A DNA stretch of 37,057 nucleotides from Candidatus Omnitrophota bacterium (GTDB taxonomy: Bacteria; Omnitrophota; Omnitrophia; Omnitrophales; Aquincolibacteriaceae): assembly GCA_016196555.1 (NCBI GenBank), contig JACPXL010000014.1:1-37057 (forward strand). The letters are read 5' to 3'. The stretch's first letter is position 1, and each line of letters starts with the position of its first letter. Shown one piece after another: positions 34,601-37,057 of the stretch. Made by a program: the position numbers and the translations under genes. The notes beneath the pieces are model-generated. The model did not search any database, had not been told where the DNA came from, and saw nothing but the letters and a program-made list of their open reading frames with translations.

Positions 34601-37057
34601 GCAATATTATCAAGCGTTCGATGTTTTGGATAAAGATAAAACGCTGCTTCAGGGTTTTGGAGAAACCAAAGAAGGAAAACTGATGGCCTTCTCCAAGCTG
34701 TATGAAGACAAAAGAAGGTGGTACGAACTTTGGGGCAAACTGGTATTTTTGGAAGAAAGATATTTGATCAAAGAAAAACTTTCAGAAGAAGAATTTGTGA
34801 CCATGCTCAAAGACCGGATCCACTGGGCCGGGCGTTACCGGGAACTGGGTTTGGTCCTGGATAATAAAGGAAAATTAGACCCGGAAAAAGTCCGCGCCCT
34901 CAATCCCCGGCTTTTTGAGTTGGAAAAAACAATTCAAAAACCCCTTCAATATGCGGTTTTGAAACATATCGGGCTGCCGACCAGTCTCTATGAAGCCTCT
35001 ATTCAAGAAGGGTATGTTAAAAACTTTTTTGAATCGGAAGTCAGCGGTTTTGCGGCCTTGGCGCGCAGCGCACAGGACCATTACAGTGTTCCCATCGAAA
35101 TGATTGATTATGCTCTTTTGCTGGAACCTATGGCAACGAGCTTAAGAGAAAATGAAAAAAGCCTTCTGATCCGGGCCCAAGCGGAAGGCGATGATTTCCG
35201 CCTCGGACGTATGGAAGACCTTGAAGATCGCAAACAGGACATCAATGAAACTATCCGGCTTTTGCGCATTAAAAACAATCTCAAGCAAGACACTATAGAC
35301 AATTATCTTGCCGCCCGTAAGAAAGGTTATGAGAATATTTTCCGTGACCTTGTCGTCCGATTCAAAGTCTTTGATTTGATCCGCCAATTCCCGATGATTT
35401 TCCGCGATTCCCTCACTGGAGCTCCTCCCGCAAAAGAGCTAAACCTTTTAAAAGGCTACGCAGAATTGATCCTGCGTGTCCAGCGCGATATCGATTATTA
35501 CTCTAAGATTAACCGCTCTCCGCTTCACGGCACTCAATTGCCAAGCTGGACGCGTGTTTTCCTGCGCCCTTTGATTCAGTACGAACAAAATCTTGCCAAG
35601 CTGGAAGAGGCCATCACCAAAGAACAGGACCCTGCCAAAAAACAAGCGATGGAGAATGAGCACAAAGTGAAACTTGAGGGGCGGGAAGCATTACTGAAAA
35701 AATTAAACGAAGAGCTTTTAAATGAAAATGGCTCAATTGCTTCGACGTTTTACAATATTTCTGCCGCCCGCCGCCTTCCGCTAAAACTTAATGTCGATAT
35801 GGAAGAAGAATTCATAGGTCAGTTTAAACAGCGTTACCGTGAACCTTTTTTGACCGAAGCCCGCAAGCCCAGAGCCATGCCTGATTTTTCCGCGGTCTTT
35901 GAATTTTTTGGAGTGGACCCATCAGAACCGCCTTTTTCTAACTCTTATTTGTCCTATGGAGTTGAAGAAGCTCCAGATATGGTAAAAAATCTGCCTCAAT
36001 TTAAAGATAAACCGCGCTGGCCCTGGTATAAGGAATTTAACGCTGAGCATCAAGCCATGTATGCGGGATGGCAGAAAATAAAATCCGTCTATGAGCCTTG
36101 GTGGAAAAGCCGAGCGACTATCGAAGATTTGCAGCAAGCCAGAGAAGATTTCCGGTCCGTCATCGAATTTCTGAGTACGAAAAAAGAAACCAAAGCAACA
36201 TGGGATCCTCGAGAAATCAAAAAACTAACAAGTCAAAGCGGGGATTGGCTTAAGGGCGTTTTAGATTCGATGGAATCGAGCACTCCCGAAAAGCGTGAAG
36301 ACTACGCCGTCTTGGAAGAAAAAGTATTAGAGGCCTTTTTGGGAAAAGTTAAAAGCCTTTCAGAGCAGTTAGAGCGAGAAAAAGCAACGCATGTGGAACC
36401 AGTCGGCGAAGAGTCGAAGGAATTGTCCAAGCAATTTGGAATATGGGTTGATGGTTTGTCTAAAAAAATAGAAGTGCTTGAACCTAATGAGGACCAATGG
36501 GCGCCCGGTTTTCTGACCTGGGTTTTTAAAGATTCCAAGAATTTAGAAGGTGAAGAACTGAAAAAGGTCCAGGAAGCGCGGGCCCGGGTTGAAGACCTTG
36601 AAACTTTTATTTTTGATTTTGATCGTGAGGCGGAAACCGATTGGCGCTTAAAAGAACTGGCAGCCCGGGAAGAGCTGCTCAAACACGCGAAAACTTTTCA
36701 AGCCGCAGTAGCCAAGCGCTTAGCTGAAATGCCCCTTACGATTAATCCTGATGTTAAACGGGATTTACGCGATTTTCAGCTTGCGCTGGATGAAATGATT
36801 GCTGAAGAGCGCATTTACATCGCCTTAATCAGTGACCGCCATACGATGTCGACGAAAGATTCCAATTATTATGGGGCCGTATTTATGCCGGCCCAAAATC
36901 GGCAATTGGGAGCGTATGGCGTCGCTGAATTAGCACAGCGTCTATTACGTTCTTTGTCTTATGCGGTCCAGGTAAAAGCTTATGGTCTGCCGCAGCCGGA
37001 GAATGTAAATATGGCCATGATAAGGCTGCTGGAACAAAAGAGAATAGAGGAGCCCGA
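13560..37057 (+). CDS. Giant exported multidomain protein (3' end outside window; at least 7832 codons)
   Basis: ATG ATG at 13560/13563. The frame at positions divisible by 3 appears open to the last base. I read it codon by codon from 13560 to about 24240 and spot-checked rows at about 29.8, 30.0, 31.4, 33.8-33.9 and 36.96-37.05 kb; the rest was translated less strictly. The N-terminus is a signal peptide. The track gives no ORF above 226 aa in any frame here, consistent with a filter that requires a stop. Confidence 0.95.
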   Translation, partial: MMEWQKPKTKPWLRVTAFLTALIFTYNTCWADNASLIHSNTQKNNLPASDIASAAMTSAPKSFFDSLQLSDSIGQIKSTFQGSRSRIIVHIQDAHVNEEAQRNIANIIDYFAANHGLRWANLEGADGELYTELFSIFPDQKARRDVADYFLKQGRLTGPEYLAVTSRSDLKLYGIEDKAIYEENRQAYLDSLEYKDRDEAVLSELEKVLNGVTRFVFSPELRELNRRRSGFYEEGRELVAYVRYLVETAGKLNITLDDYPGLHSLLSLIDLEKQIDFDKAETEISQLTDDLKKILSREKLSRFLTNTIQFRMKKMKRADYYGYLQEEVQGLPPTGAPAGGYENVLHYLQYMRLFDSIQLDVFDEIEGLEKGIKNKLFRNPTEVTLDHQWRLFEIMKKMFDFSLTKQDAEFFYRYREEFKASTFRDFLTPLLAQYHFSFGLPAKMEVLDQDLARIEKFYGAALKRDHILIERAIEKMEVENQNIAAIVTGGFHTPGIEKYLREHDYSYIVVQPKIVTAIDTKKEAELYQNALRQSPMNMERFLVESYFPPKSAVLNDPRFQLSAGTTILSQSESRIALRNLVKNPESVWKNAPHVHEVSLWLLMLIVSLFNAGDASALPSVKNSQIPPADQRLMKRILTPFRRIVFDDQGNKAYSKDARGNYWAIAQYRQNSRSEVRAAFGGRRSNFETMEVGLAGDRNLYASIIPAHLVSREVLSRMEAQQKRAEMRVKVSGDLEKILSVVEEGRRPLTIQNFYTDYRTGLIDEAESEYAAWLLLHVLGLRSEHILKLEIKWVEAQPPAGYVNFLENTEDIILDRQAGKLVDRVLDFMGIEEAKETRDDLKARIHQELFGEDGIMQFIRKKSPKSSLLSDRILAELQVDHTILLKSSEASQVTPVPGTPVVEQAVKSEPVIPAVSAKSTEGTKTIPATVAGEAPATDKPAESAVKAVEPAAVSPPAPTPQAPKSFIQKILAFFGVILVSWWLTPLRWTFRQLRETVTEKNKARADKNAAKQLEVRRKLGVEATALGLSADKLADRKTTEIQKMIKSARKIGGIFAAAQKKLMKGLVKLEKTKPNVTTAAAYTAQIIAYLGAEGVIAKTIADVEAGIKKKQSFAGIYEQIGGRVRDEFETSLEKKLRKLLEPVETLGLIPAVEPPAPTNKDLLPILQSEMRSNLDDLHKRALALHAAAEAAAKQVQPQPEPLVTPEPTPVESAQSVTATQEVAAVEEPAQVPAVEKFRSTLFEIVDWTVKIAASILVGRIGAWIITFLILKMSAGPVERPVTPLTPPAPAAARVELAVNEIPERKALPAVLPNVEGEKPGLQGPEAPPTDRIPVEPTIPLRPSSTPEAPKPFDPNSLPDVPKVADTPDPKATQPKQAKQASEEVEARMRAEREANLKHIHNLRRAFESGILNRAAIVPGQTVVNPKEFRMGFDASGRKFSYAELHKAWKPGDGNLLMFIERTDGKTEDEIITPEILGQLEKVARPKSPGHRSVTIYVIPVPEGFFRTRYPNTHGNIVTIFNRHPIFNGLPPDEVVAKDTERPPVVLGPGVSDLNFSTPIRLPNGSVVRTLKDLMQHYDSVRIDVVAEWCTQCPSNVRNLADNAATLRAQGIFPIVVATDPGDVRKIPTSANWANSLGDLPLTSAAINVSQYPTVIDYVNVNNVTQRRSELRSVIPAAPSTGSVPDYSRFQPKAWMSWVRLGVLLISGVIVYFFIAVPLAPYLATYFVTTLIQPLMGVFLSKIAILMISIGLMHMVMNLIDTISGAFRTNGPPSVFSRKDVMLDYLLALGITREDRDALLERKGYTVDSVSTRRLWAIIRQIERSQEETFELNEQVHHQKARGPRNIFYHIRMVSNQGPEHPIWGKLPYLPQAAVIGFGKWASQNFTSLKSIATMVLAIPMIPYHLAESFFLTFFLPQFKWNFLSLRPNQLRPEQVLRMIDYYLPQAPPKPRPSADRFMIGVEFIRGILWDNAIIHRGSSRFLSKRLYLSGIGLVGWYFVLRYVEFLMIPVFPAIAGLHFFTFYAWISSVITVIGLYAPKYIAKLQLQFISRKWVKDTNEDMDAQIRADLQKLADVNLLQSKEFGLVLEAFMKKLAASDAVTQQVTYAFLQKHLEPLIRWKRLALTTEADYAYYGKMIRPESTGPPTYSYRALSIPVLGPILSWIATPYALRSLWSFLFSPKTYFEFLPAMIFWNSLGMSLVLPLEIEFAMEGGAWIDTKVDSVTDHKWRSVSDEGEAMDRAAQGANTPDGILKAVALQAQPNGLSLEETEVLHALTKEKTVHEVLDLNIQGKEDEAAQILKDIVHEETHRFKAVHTLVSMIEVEALGMGGEVSSAVKEMATRLFGTAPTLPDGTSIILPYYSQREQLAMRDLNISMYQMSMSDYAHDVAEKISGAEKEVLESEILALRTDPKIESQGSLYVYELALNRFAAKKLGQSKDSAADIQKKIKENRDAIENHDSQRNIQEAMYLIDQIVTGKFVDSTGRHLDFVWEKDPATGAVNTRFERADPSNPQNHDSFVYEGQWTKKPADESSLVAIYHYVNDRLHSTTRVEKGVKTVYYHQPVPGKDEIRPTAVVKLKEDGKTVDLAVFITYEGDEVLSDYYDFSAPTPMEGLAAFLSSTKDMMTTLSDSAQAKIEWAKNLIPQDIKDAFKKDLAKTIEIKDGVPQRPVLRPFVREVKNQQGVVIRKESTGIEDGKNVRLVVEEREGDLIKSRTLYPDDLERRENRMLNAAGLPTRVMTKNYLYEITYNDKGEKTAVLESRKNAQGLFVLIVQRFYENGKEVRIVQAPGDPINATTTFILKNLLGERANQRIERVYKGVQLEDSKDKAYIDREFVRRDEKSEWLLKEESKFGFEKDKPVLDHLERFFIDFVTGEYWREYLETRNTIQKFSRSLDQKGKLQFWIVDDYEKLAAGKGLLSPLLLLPQVTGEGLSHPGPQPGPPPQKEALEEKEKSEEKPRWLSRRGYDPQERVVWQTANPDTPGAITLYQDPSFADGSYNVRYYQGQVDGVEKDIDTKAHPLLRNVLFNEAHQVIKQEELNPKTGKVATTFYFENGILQRYTRHGEDGKVLATHVSKKNRDFTRTENIFFQDIPAAPTTEEEWTSYISFRVKNNLDQLAEWAKDWKLKDGIKTNKPDAAMREAKRLTDKAKEDQEKAEQAAKKVEELKAKRAREEELKKAADLKKAAEPVPVQPKKADEPAKPGEAKKIEEPKKPEEATKPALATELPPDLEKLRQIHLSMDEREKKWPQALFEEGIRVGVRSDGTTVISVTFNIPQGGDPDREARTKRVEAYFGNEKAGRVYNYALQLGTRVGNAVGLQVGTEVGRKTWSRSKGEAAGRAAGEAAGKAAAEAWGRGFRTDLERIKALAIKISADPEAWGVEPDTQKLGDDSGKLWARFTAHILPTGQAYIVDQNGRILTSKQNEKANIKIQGVTTSGQTRADELRTIFSDKSSNIQIAAASPIRPISAQTEKEAPKQVAQATPKAEAPKATAPKAAVVDPYEAQIREAEAQAAALKKQAEESAAKAAEQNLKVEQMHGGTSSWKVVNGVPVFSGPQDDLKGESPLDVIGRTVRAAALNHEALDGPAIEERIQKEILKMIYSGLSFEEMVTISSINAQKWREAHPEEEAPEPEKTESGQISTTKVTPIPPLPPAAEHMKETTMPVKDLFEGMPVKVEGVQGNLYLKETLPNKVKEYMDSGHMHNFFQAAPTVQDGQLRAIMMEWYYDDGLTRVGKAIEIFQRAYLDAKSKLPTDRGPPTPDVERQIRKQALEYAIGYLSDSFVKHPSYRQHFIEQAANAAATSGPMGAASEIPQAVEAFSEKGIARAQAMFRELLTPVTEVEENEITGENIRPFEPKLSYKAEPYSVSNLSLKEKINFDIAKADGSALPFEMLAPGKAVILVYANRDNTQLRPIIARLNEIQQRFSKDNVQIVFVYPRAVDETLRAWMQREKMQFPVFHDAKGDLGLKQPVVRVLDRNGKEIKNQIPSDNDIRKMLGQPTQEGQAEKIRLSNEQVRAAQAFNAKLQELSTIDARKYLQGIGADTRNLKDEQVQQMAEEHMLRWIRLSHKKIIDERWPGYGYWDESNANLPDHKIQDSNLRQSLREEAVNRINGEIKRRGWMKPATIDSLTVEQVWILSQWQLQPDKRLKDIFQARGQVEVTQYNDIKERMFRVGIGMSLLSFPPIPGLILQFGFSRTVSQSAPTQPYDVEKMRLGYDVGLTHEYVAIKNQMFYISTIEAEMSSAEARAGRLQFERARAKKVYEAAVRNNDATAKNYFQVDLELRKGILRAQEEQEKARNKLRTLLRAPMMLAWPSQKEGEKDAQTAKIGFAKPIKTVDWKAAEQAIRPDGTVDMDKFYRASNIDRESANAILRSAGIVINANDLSHTLEIQNARANALFRVTEAQYQIASKLPEVKVTKQVAFPFPISFSVSKLTIYRNLNTVSPREFAKAVNSIQQVYWLRHQVEQEATDAKLVARQATRNVNAWNESLKTIEKKSLDLDISRAQRNLNSSSETLDTAERHSYFEQRILGESARFNKALTSLEGVSARAKHIENRLVTNFGLTPQNANEQLLAMTDETMKEMANKEYPEIIRMTHKVIFEVIIAHPSWVEQAMKTYEAKAVQLGSPKEGFMAVVRDLQAQGKLKTDGLEVAQELADQIEDKPETLALDNPDEVFNLAVKNDPAYAMIQSNIMAGKYKLVDALVKQPYFQVRKIQATPAEIVDAVIKTGGVNYDQIKLESYEKKIQNYKDTSAAYKKYVQDHNAYYAKKTGPIPAPVIDAGIKRGFLAEALASEFEAIYHRHIMEYMESPWKNGMKISAWFREQDPETVNLIDLFHRQTLGRDQQGGPMINAQRVRIVRESLNELESKVPGLAGAFVSGDTLSKLLTEHAYSKDQREYQKRYDAFARLRQNSANFLGSSDAIGLVNGGRQTPEEMEALLTGNLEEQMKYISRHQATNMSQTWRHIERDLAILFPGENFYENVSEFDLSWETHMAMRDLQIHRGHQKQRRNFIAKTIVSSVFQIMSAQEQGDFFRQDIANVKKAKELVEKEQEDYRVRSGGKEDERLKAQLGQLETDLAQRQQGLDTLNDNLELAERSILRMLPRQSATRLGVFRDLKSWNDFDKWSSEFLGRKFDRIAGLQEARIYEAYGRAGYFLAMNTNREMTNLKGGNMWHLINNERYWVDGQRQKEIALGQAKGLALWEVSKIQRKQADVSYYGIRRGVEESIGFIKPQRDLTFVENLDPANPPKVETPFEHAYVSLVLDQIWRGQNLLSDDRTRPLGEQKFTSRFLQISGVLEKDPGIQNAATLKAVIGWLKEFGMIYDAELKELSEAEEKAKIRAIFIALRNYNAKLQSVRLTDGGLTRDVREIFDGTKVSKFTNDFLQERRNLVFHQKILDTLPTTSEIGLDPGQEKVKSGEYVLSADNLSVIVNGIPSLREAEQRYLNAVNYAQIVDAHEGSRGRKVTTFFKLGVPFFDESRRLQQNVEITTHTTPKYVQEAQQSYSAGEQMVYAMPEIPDIGRRDGISEGVGFSISFNAINITGGGGAQDSGPASAVSGAPSAGSTSFATPGTSVVVYPSQIQPTSSFQPAGSNGFQISVSPLRFGISFSNTRELFYIAESDNAWKEAEQWKESKALTEVKKELAALSAASHLQRMIDAEQVAALALQKLKEAQKLVAQRKGDVSTEEIGPSESINNDAIRGAELNIKLTAQARVQALRQLKNAFEMTEPRFKLEFFQAGSWTRNYLAHILGVDEKAIVNQQALFQILEESAKNSHQVKIAQIATQRFNNLIRQAHGETTMKRRTTTFVLSFPTIALAVEWTWYKSDGGRGAAKAYLNAQEAAQSQDAQVRAEEEGKGELYEYVLSVLTTQNELKRASLAVAVNYDIYQDLLRKYDPNEANITERHLREAWEHFESSLYAYFQAENFALHAELAFEKLAKDFGALPAIEAAVDKEEIKSLDHLMTGRPFDRGLKERVVSQSRVMEVPDLGPRGAVTRPAPRVLKNVEEEIDFGEKFEELGADPGPPHFDPSQLSPEELAKFESMKQSVRKIFDVGGIPATNDYALNLNTWTHFGYLTVGEAKTLREEKVAASMENLKVTSDPKFSVGDKYGEFFKIIFGEKWKEKSMLELYKEARLSYLKNHPSSADNPFSVDYEESVLRAIPLDRLSHLYERREGKIVVRDRVKVNADFLGRVRAVAAKAIAFERKNEEATLERLSLENLIHGILDLNKETLRKFPTLQDDHAQWLEREDVNSDGYEMSSLDITQDERLIRQQAIIKPMNKHLTEVLGRSVELTLHGRTQDEALLGAAEAILYKQNISAENYFELKTAMMMDRDIAKFSQFFPPLTREGIMDHPAGYLLDKLVRVDFKRAFEALQNSIPAPLRETAKQKGFDILWDEFKAYGDKNAYENHRKRYGFYRDIAQKVELAEAQVRHNILSGRVDFMILRWLMTQTKNDAIKKWIETAKDKPWVAEGQSWKDSKAIQDFLHVIDQRLNTLTAVQEEMNETFDMSGEERLDLNRAEDLGTVSYWADLIEQSKIPPPDFRTLFEYARKNFEQTNKLAEALGEGKLRLRRPDHMGFLIATTIARLEDGWEETKNMIPDMIVVIEDKGLEAVYEHTRDFWESFGETMGQKIPKIEGKFLSMERQSQGRVISFLKDAVRDGWDDTVVKFAGSKLYLDEIAEKDKKAGNDQGRENLLRKATLLELGYVNSTSLSPMLSHLPLTAENVSQNKKSAGAFMGWLMDESERTGHQQRARINAEKIKQEQPRQQLPRPQTQRRQTEILRPVGPQNDNDQDQDQDFDNQADIDDAGQPEVVKVDEKDWAAIYMEILTNTAKREALIKDVLTLEKVLPESERVWTAEKIETGLRKQSAKARGLVSSWIKTRLEYGKWEESEDLAERVAEVIRPDTAPDGALPEIDHGLRDSFYVLQLIQGLPIEGGEFETAYEAFQKEARSGSLTPDQRSWVISWAQLLSDAGSSTDLAKGQMLKDLKDDKGRGHRLALLMHKYGREKDSILTQYYQAFDVLDKDKTLLQGFGETKEGKLMAFSKLYEDKRRWYELWGKLVFLEERYLIKEKLSEEEFVTMLKDRIHWAGRYRELGLVLDNKGKLDPEKVRALNPRLFELEKTIQKPLQYAVLKHIGLPTSLYEASIQEGYVKNFFESEVSGFAALARSAQDHYSVPIEMIDYALLLEPMATSLRENEKSLLIRAQAEGDDFRLGRMEDLEDRKQDINETIRLLRIKNNLKQDTIDNYLAARKKGYENIFRDLVVRFKVFDLIRQFPMIFRDSLTGAPPAKELNLLKGYAELILRVQRDIDYYSKINRSPLHGTQLPSWTRVFLRPLIQYEQNLAKLEEAITKEQDPAKKQAMENEHKVKLEGREALLKKLNEELLNENGSIASTFYNISAARRLPLKLNVDMEEEFIGQFKQRYREPFLTEARKPRAMPDFSAVFEFFGVDPSEPPFSNSYLSYGVEEAPDMVKNLPQFKDKPRWPWYKEFNAEHQAMYAGWQKIKSVYEPWWKSRATIEDLQQAREDFRSVIEFLSTKKETKATWDPREIKKLTSQSGDWLKGVLDSMESSTPEKREDYAVLEEKVLEAFLGKVKSLSEQLEREKATHVEPVGEESKELSKQFGIWVDGLSKKIEVLEPNEDQWAPGFLTWVFKDSKNLEGEELKKVQEARARVEDLETFIFDFDREAETDWRLKELAAREELLKHAKTFQAAVAKRLAEMPLTINPDVKRDLRDFQLALDEMIAEERIYIALISDRHTMSTKDSNYYGAVFMPAQNRQLGAYGVAELAQRLLRSLSYAVQVKAYGLPQPENVNMAMIRLLEQKRIEEP
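13815..15101 (+). other. N-terminal domain resembling the TIKI/TraB/ChaN superfamily
   Basis: SRIIVHIQDAHVNEEAQRNIANII...WANLEGADGELYTELFSIFPD...LKLYGIED...NIAAIVTGGFHTPGIEKYLREHDYSYIVVQPKI; an early DAH motif plus a late GGFH motif. Family assignment is from pattern memory. Confidence 0.45.
16200..16450 (+). other. Pro/Ala/Val-rich linker in the giant protein
   Basis: ASQVTPVPGTPVVEQAVKSEPVIPAVSAKSTEGTKTIPATVAGEAPATDKPAESAVKAVEPAAVSPPAPTPQAPKS. Confidence 0.7.
16452..16514 (+). other. Hydrophobic, probable TM segment
   Basis: FIQKILAFFGVILVSWWLTPL. Confidence 0.6.
18318..18332 (+). other. Thioredoxin-like CxxC active-site motif (WCTQC)
   Basis: Context SVRIDVVAEWCTQCPSNVRNLADNAATLRAQGIFPIVVATD matches the thioredoxin pattern (beta strand, WCxxC, helix, beta strand); a downstream QYPTVI has the cis-Pro-like pattern. 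Confidence 0.65.
18637..18831 (+). other. Cluster of hydrophobic, probable TM segments
   Basis: WVRLGVLLISGVIVYFFIAVPLAPYLATYFVTTLIQPLMGVFLSKIAILMISIGLMHMVMNLI. Confidence 0.65.
20469..20483 (+). other. HEXXH-type motif (HEETH)
   Basis: ...AAQILKDIVHEETHRFKAVHTLVSMIEVEALGMGGE. The motif is exact, but surrounding sequence only partly fits zincin consensus. Confidence 0.3.
23481..23624 (+). other. Glycine-zipper / tetrad repeat
   Basis: GTRV GNAV GLQV GTEV GRKT WSRSK GEAA GRAA GEAA GKAA AEAW GRG: glycine recurs every 4 residues. Confidence 0.75.
25176..25545 (+). other. Redoxin/AhpC-TSA-like domain without catalytic cysteines
   Basis: INFDIAKADGSALPFEMLAPGKAVILVYANRDNTQLRPIIARLNEIQQRFSKDNVQIVFVYPRAVDETLRAWMQREKMQFPVFHDAKGDLGLKQPVVRVLDRNGKEI; the position expected for CxxC reads NRDNTQ. 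Confidence 0.5.
33895..33926. repeat. Dispersed repeat fragment embedded in the giant CDS
   Basis: agattcttcggcccgttgggcctcagaatgac versus intergenic 8827-8856 agattcttcggccttcggcctcagaatgac: 13 identical bases at the left and 14 at the right. Confidence 0.75.

Noticed and set aside
13009-37057. Interpretation as a long non-coding or pseudogenised region, since the track shows only short ORFs
   Set aside because: A single in-frame reading appears open throughout with protein-like composition, domain-like motifs and a signal peptide; pseudogenisation would have left stops or frame changes.
1-37057. CRISPR array, prophage or insertion sequence
   Set aside because: I saw no regularly spaced identical direct repeats, transposase/integrase motifs or phage structural genes.

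Overview
The window has two parts. Positions 1-13008 hold an ordinary, densely packed + strand gene run: a 5'-truncated GNAT acetyltransferase, a SPOR-domain membrane protein, PilZ / YajQ / PilZ (three putative c-di-GMP effectors in a row), glycerol kinase, a cNMP-binding + patatin phospholipase, thiolase, 3-hydroxyacyl-CoA dehydrogenase, enoyl-CoA hydratase, a secreted coiled-coil protein, long-chain acyl-CoA synthetase and a monoacylglycerol-lipase-like hydrolase. Then come a tandem-duplicated spacer and a tRNA-Ala(CGC). The main discovery is 13560..37057. One + strand reading frame (codons at positions divisible by 3) starts with ATG ATG and a signal peptide and appears to run without a stop to the window edge (at least 7832 codons, 3' end not seen). 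The supplied ORF track omits it, probably because it has no stop in the window, and shows only short antisense or out-of-frame ORFs there. I read the frame codon by codon over most of its length, with spot checks plus approximate translation in the rest. The encoded giant exported protein appears to contain an N-terminal TIKI/ChaN-like domain, several hydrophobic segments, Pro/Ala-rich linkers, a thioredoxin-like segment with WCTQC, an HEETH motif, a 4-residue-periodic glycine zipper, a redoxin-like domain lacking its CxxC, possible TolC-like beta/coiled-coil modules and long helical regions. A dispersed intergenic repeat appears to have been captured in frame inside it. A near-consensus sigma70 promoter lies upstream. 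Giant ORFs of this kind have been reported in Omnitrophota, but taxonomy cannot be proven from this window.
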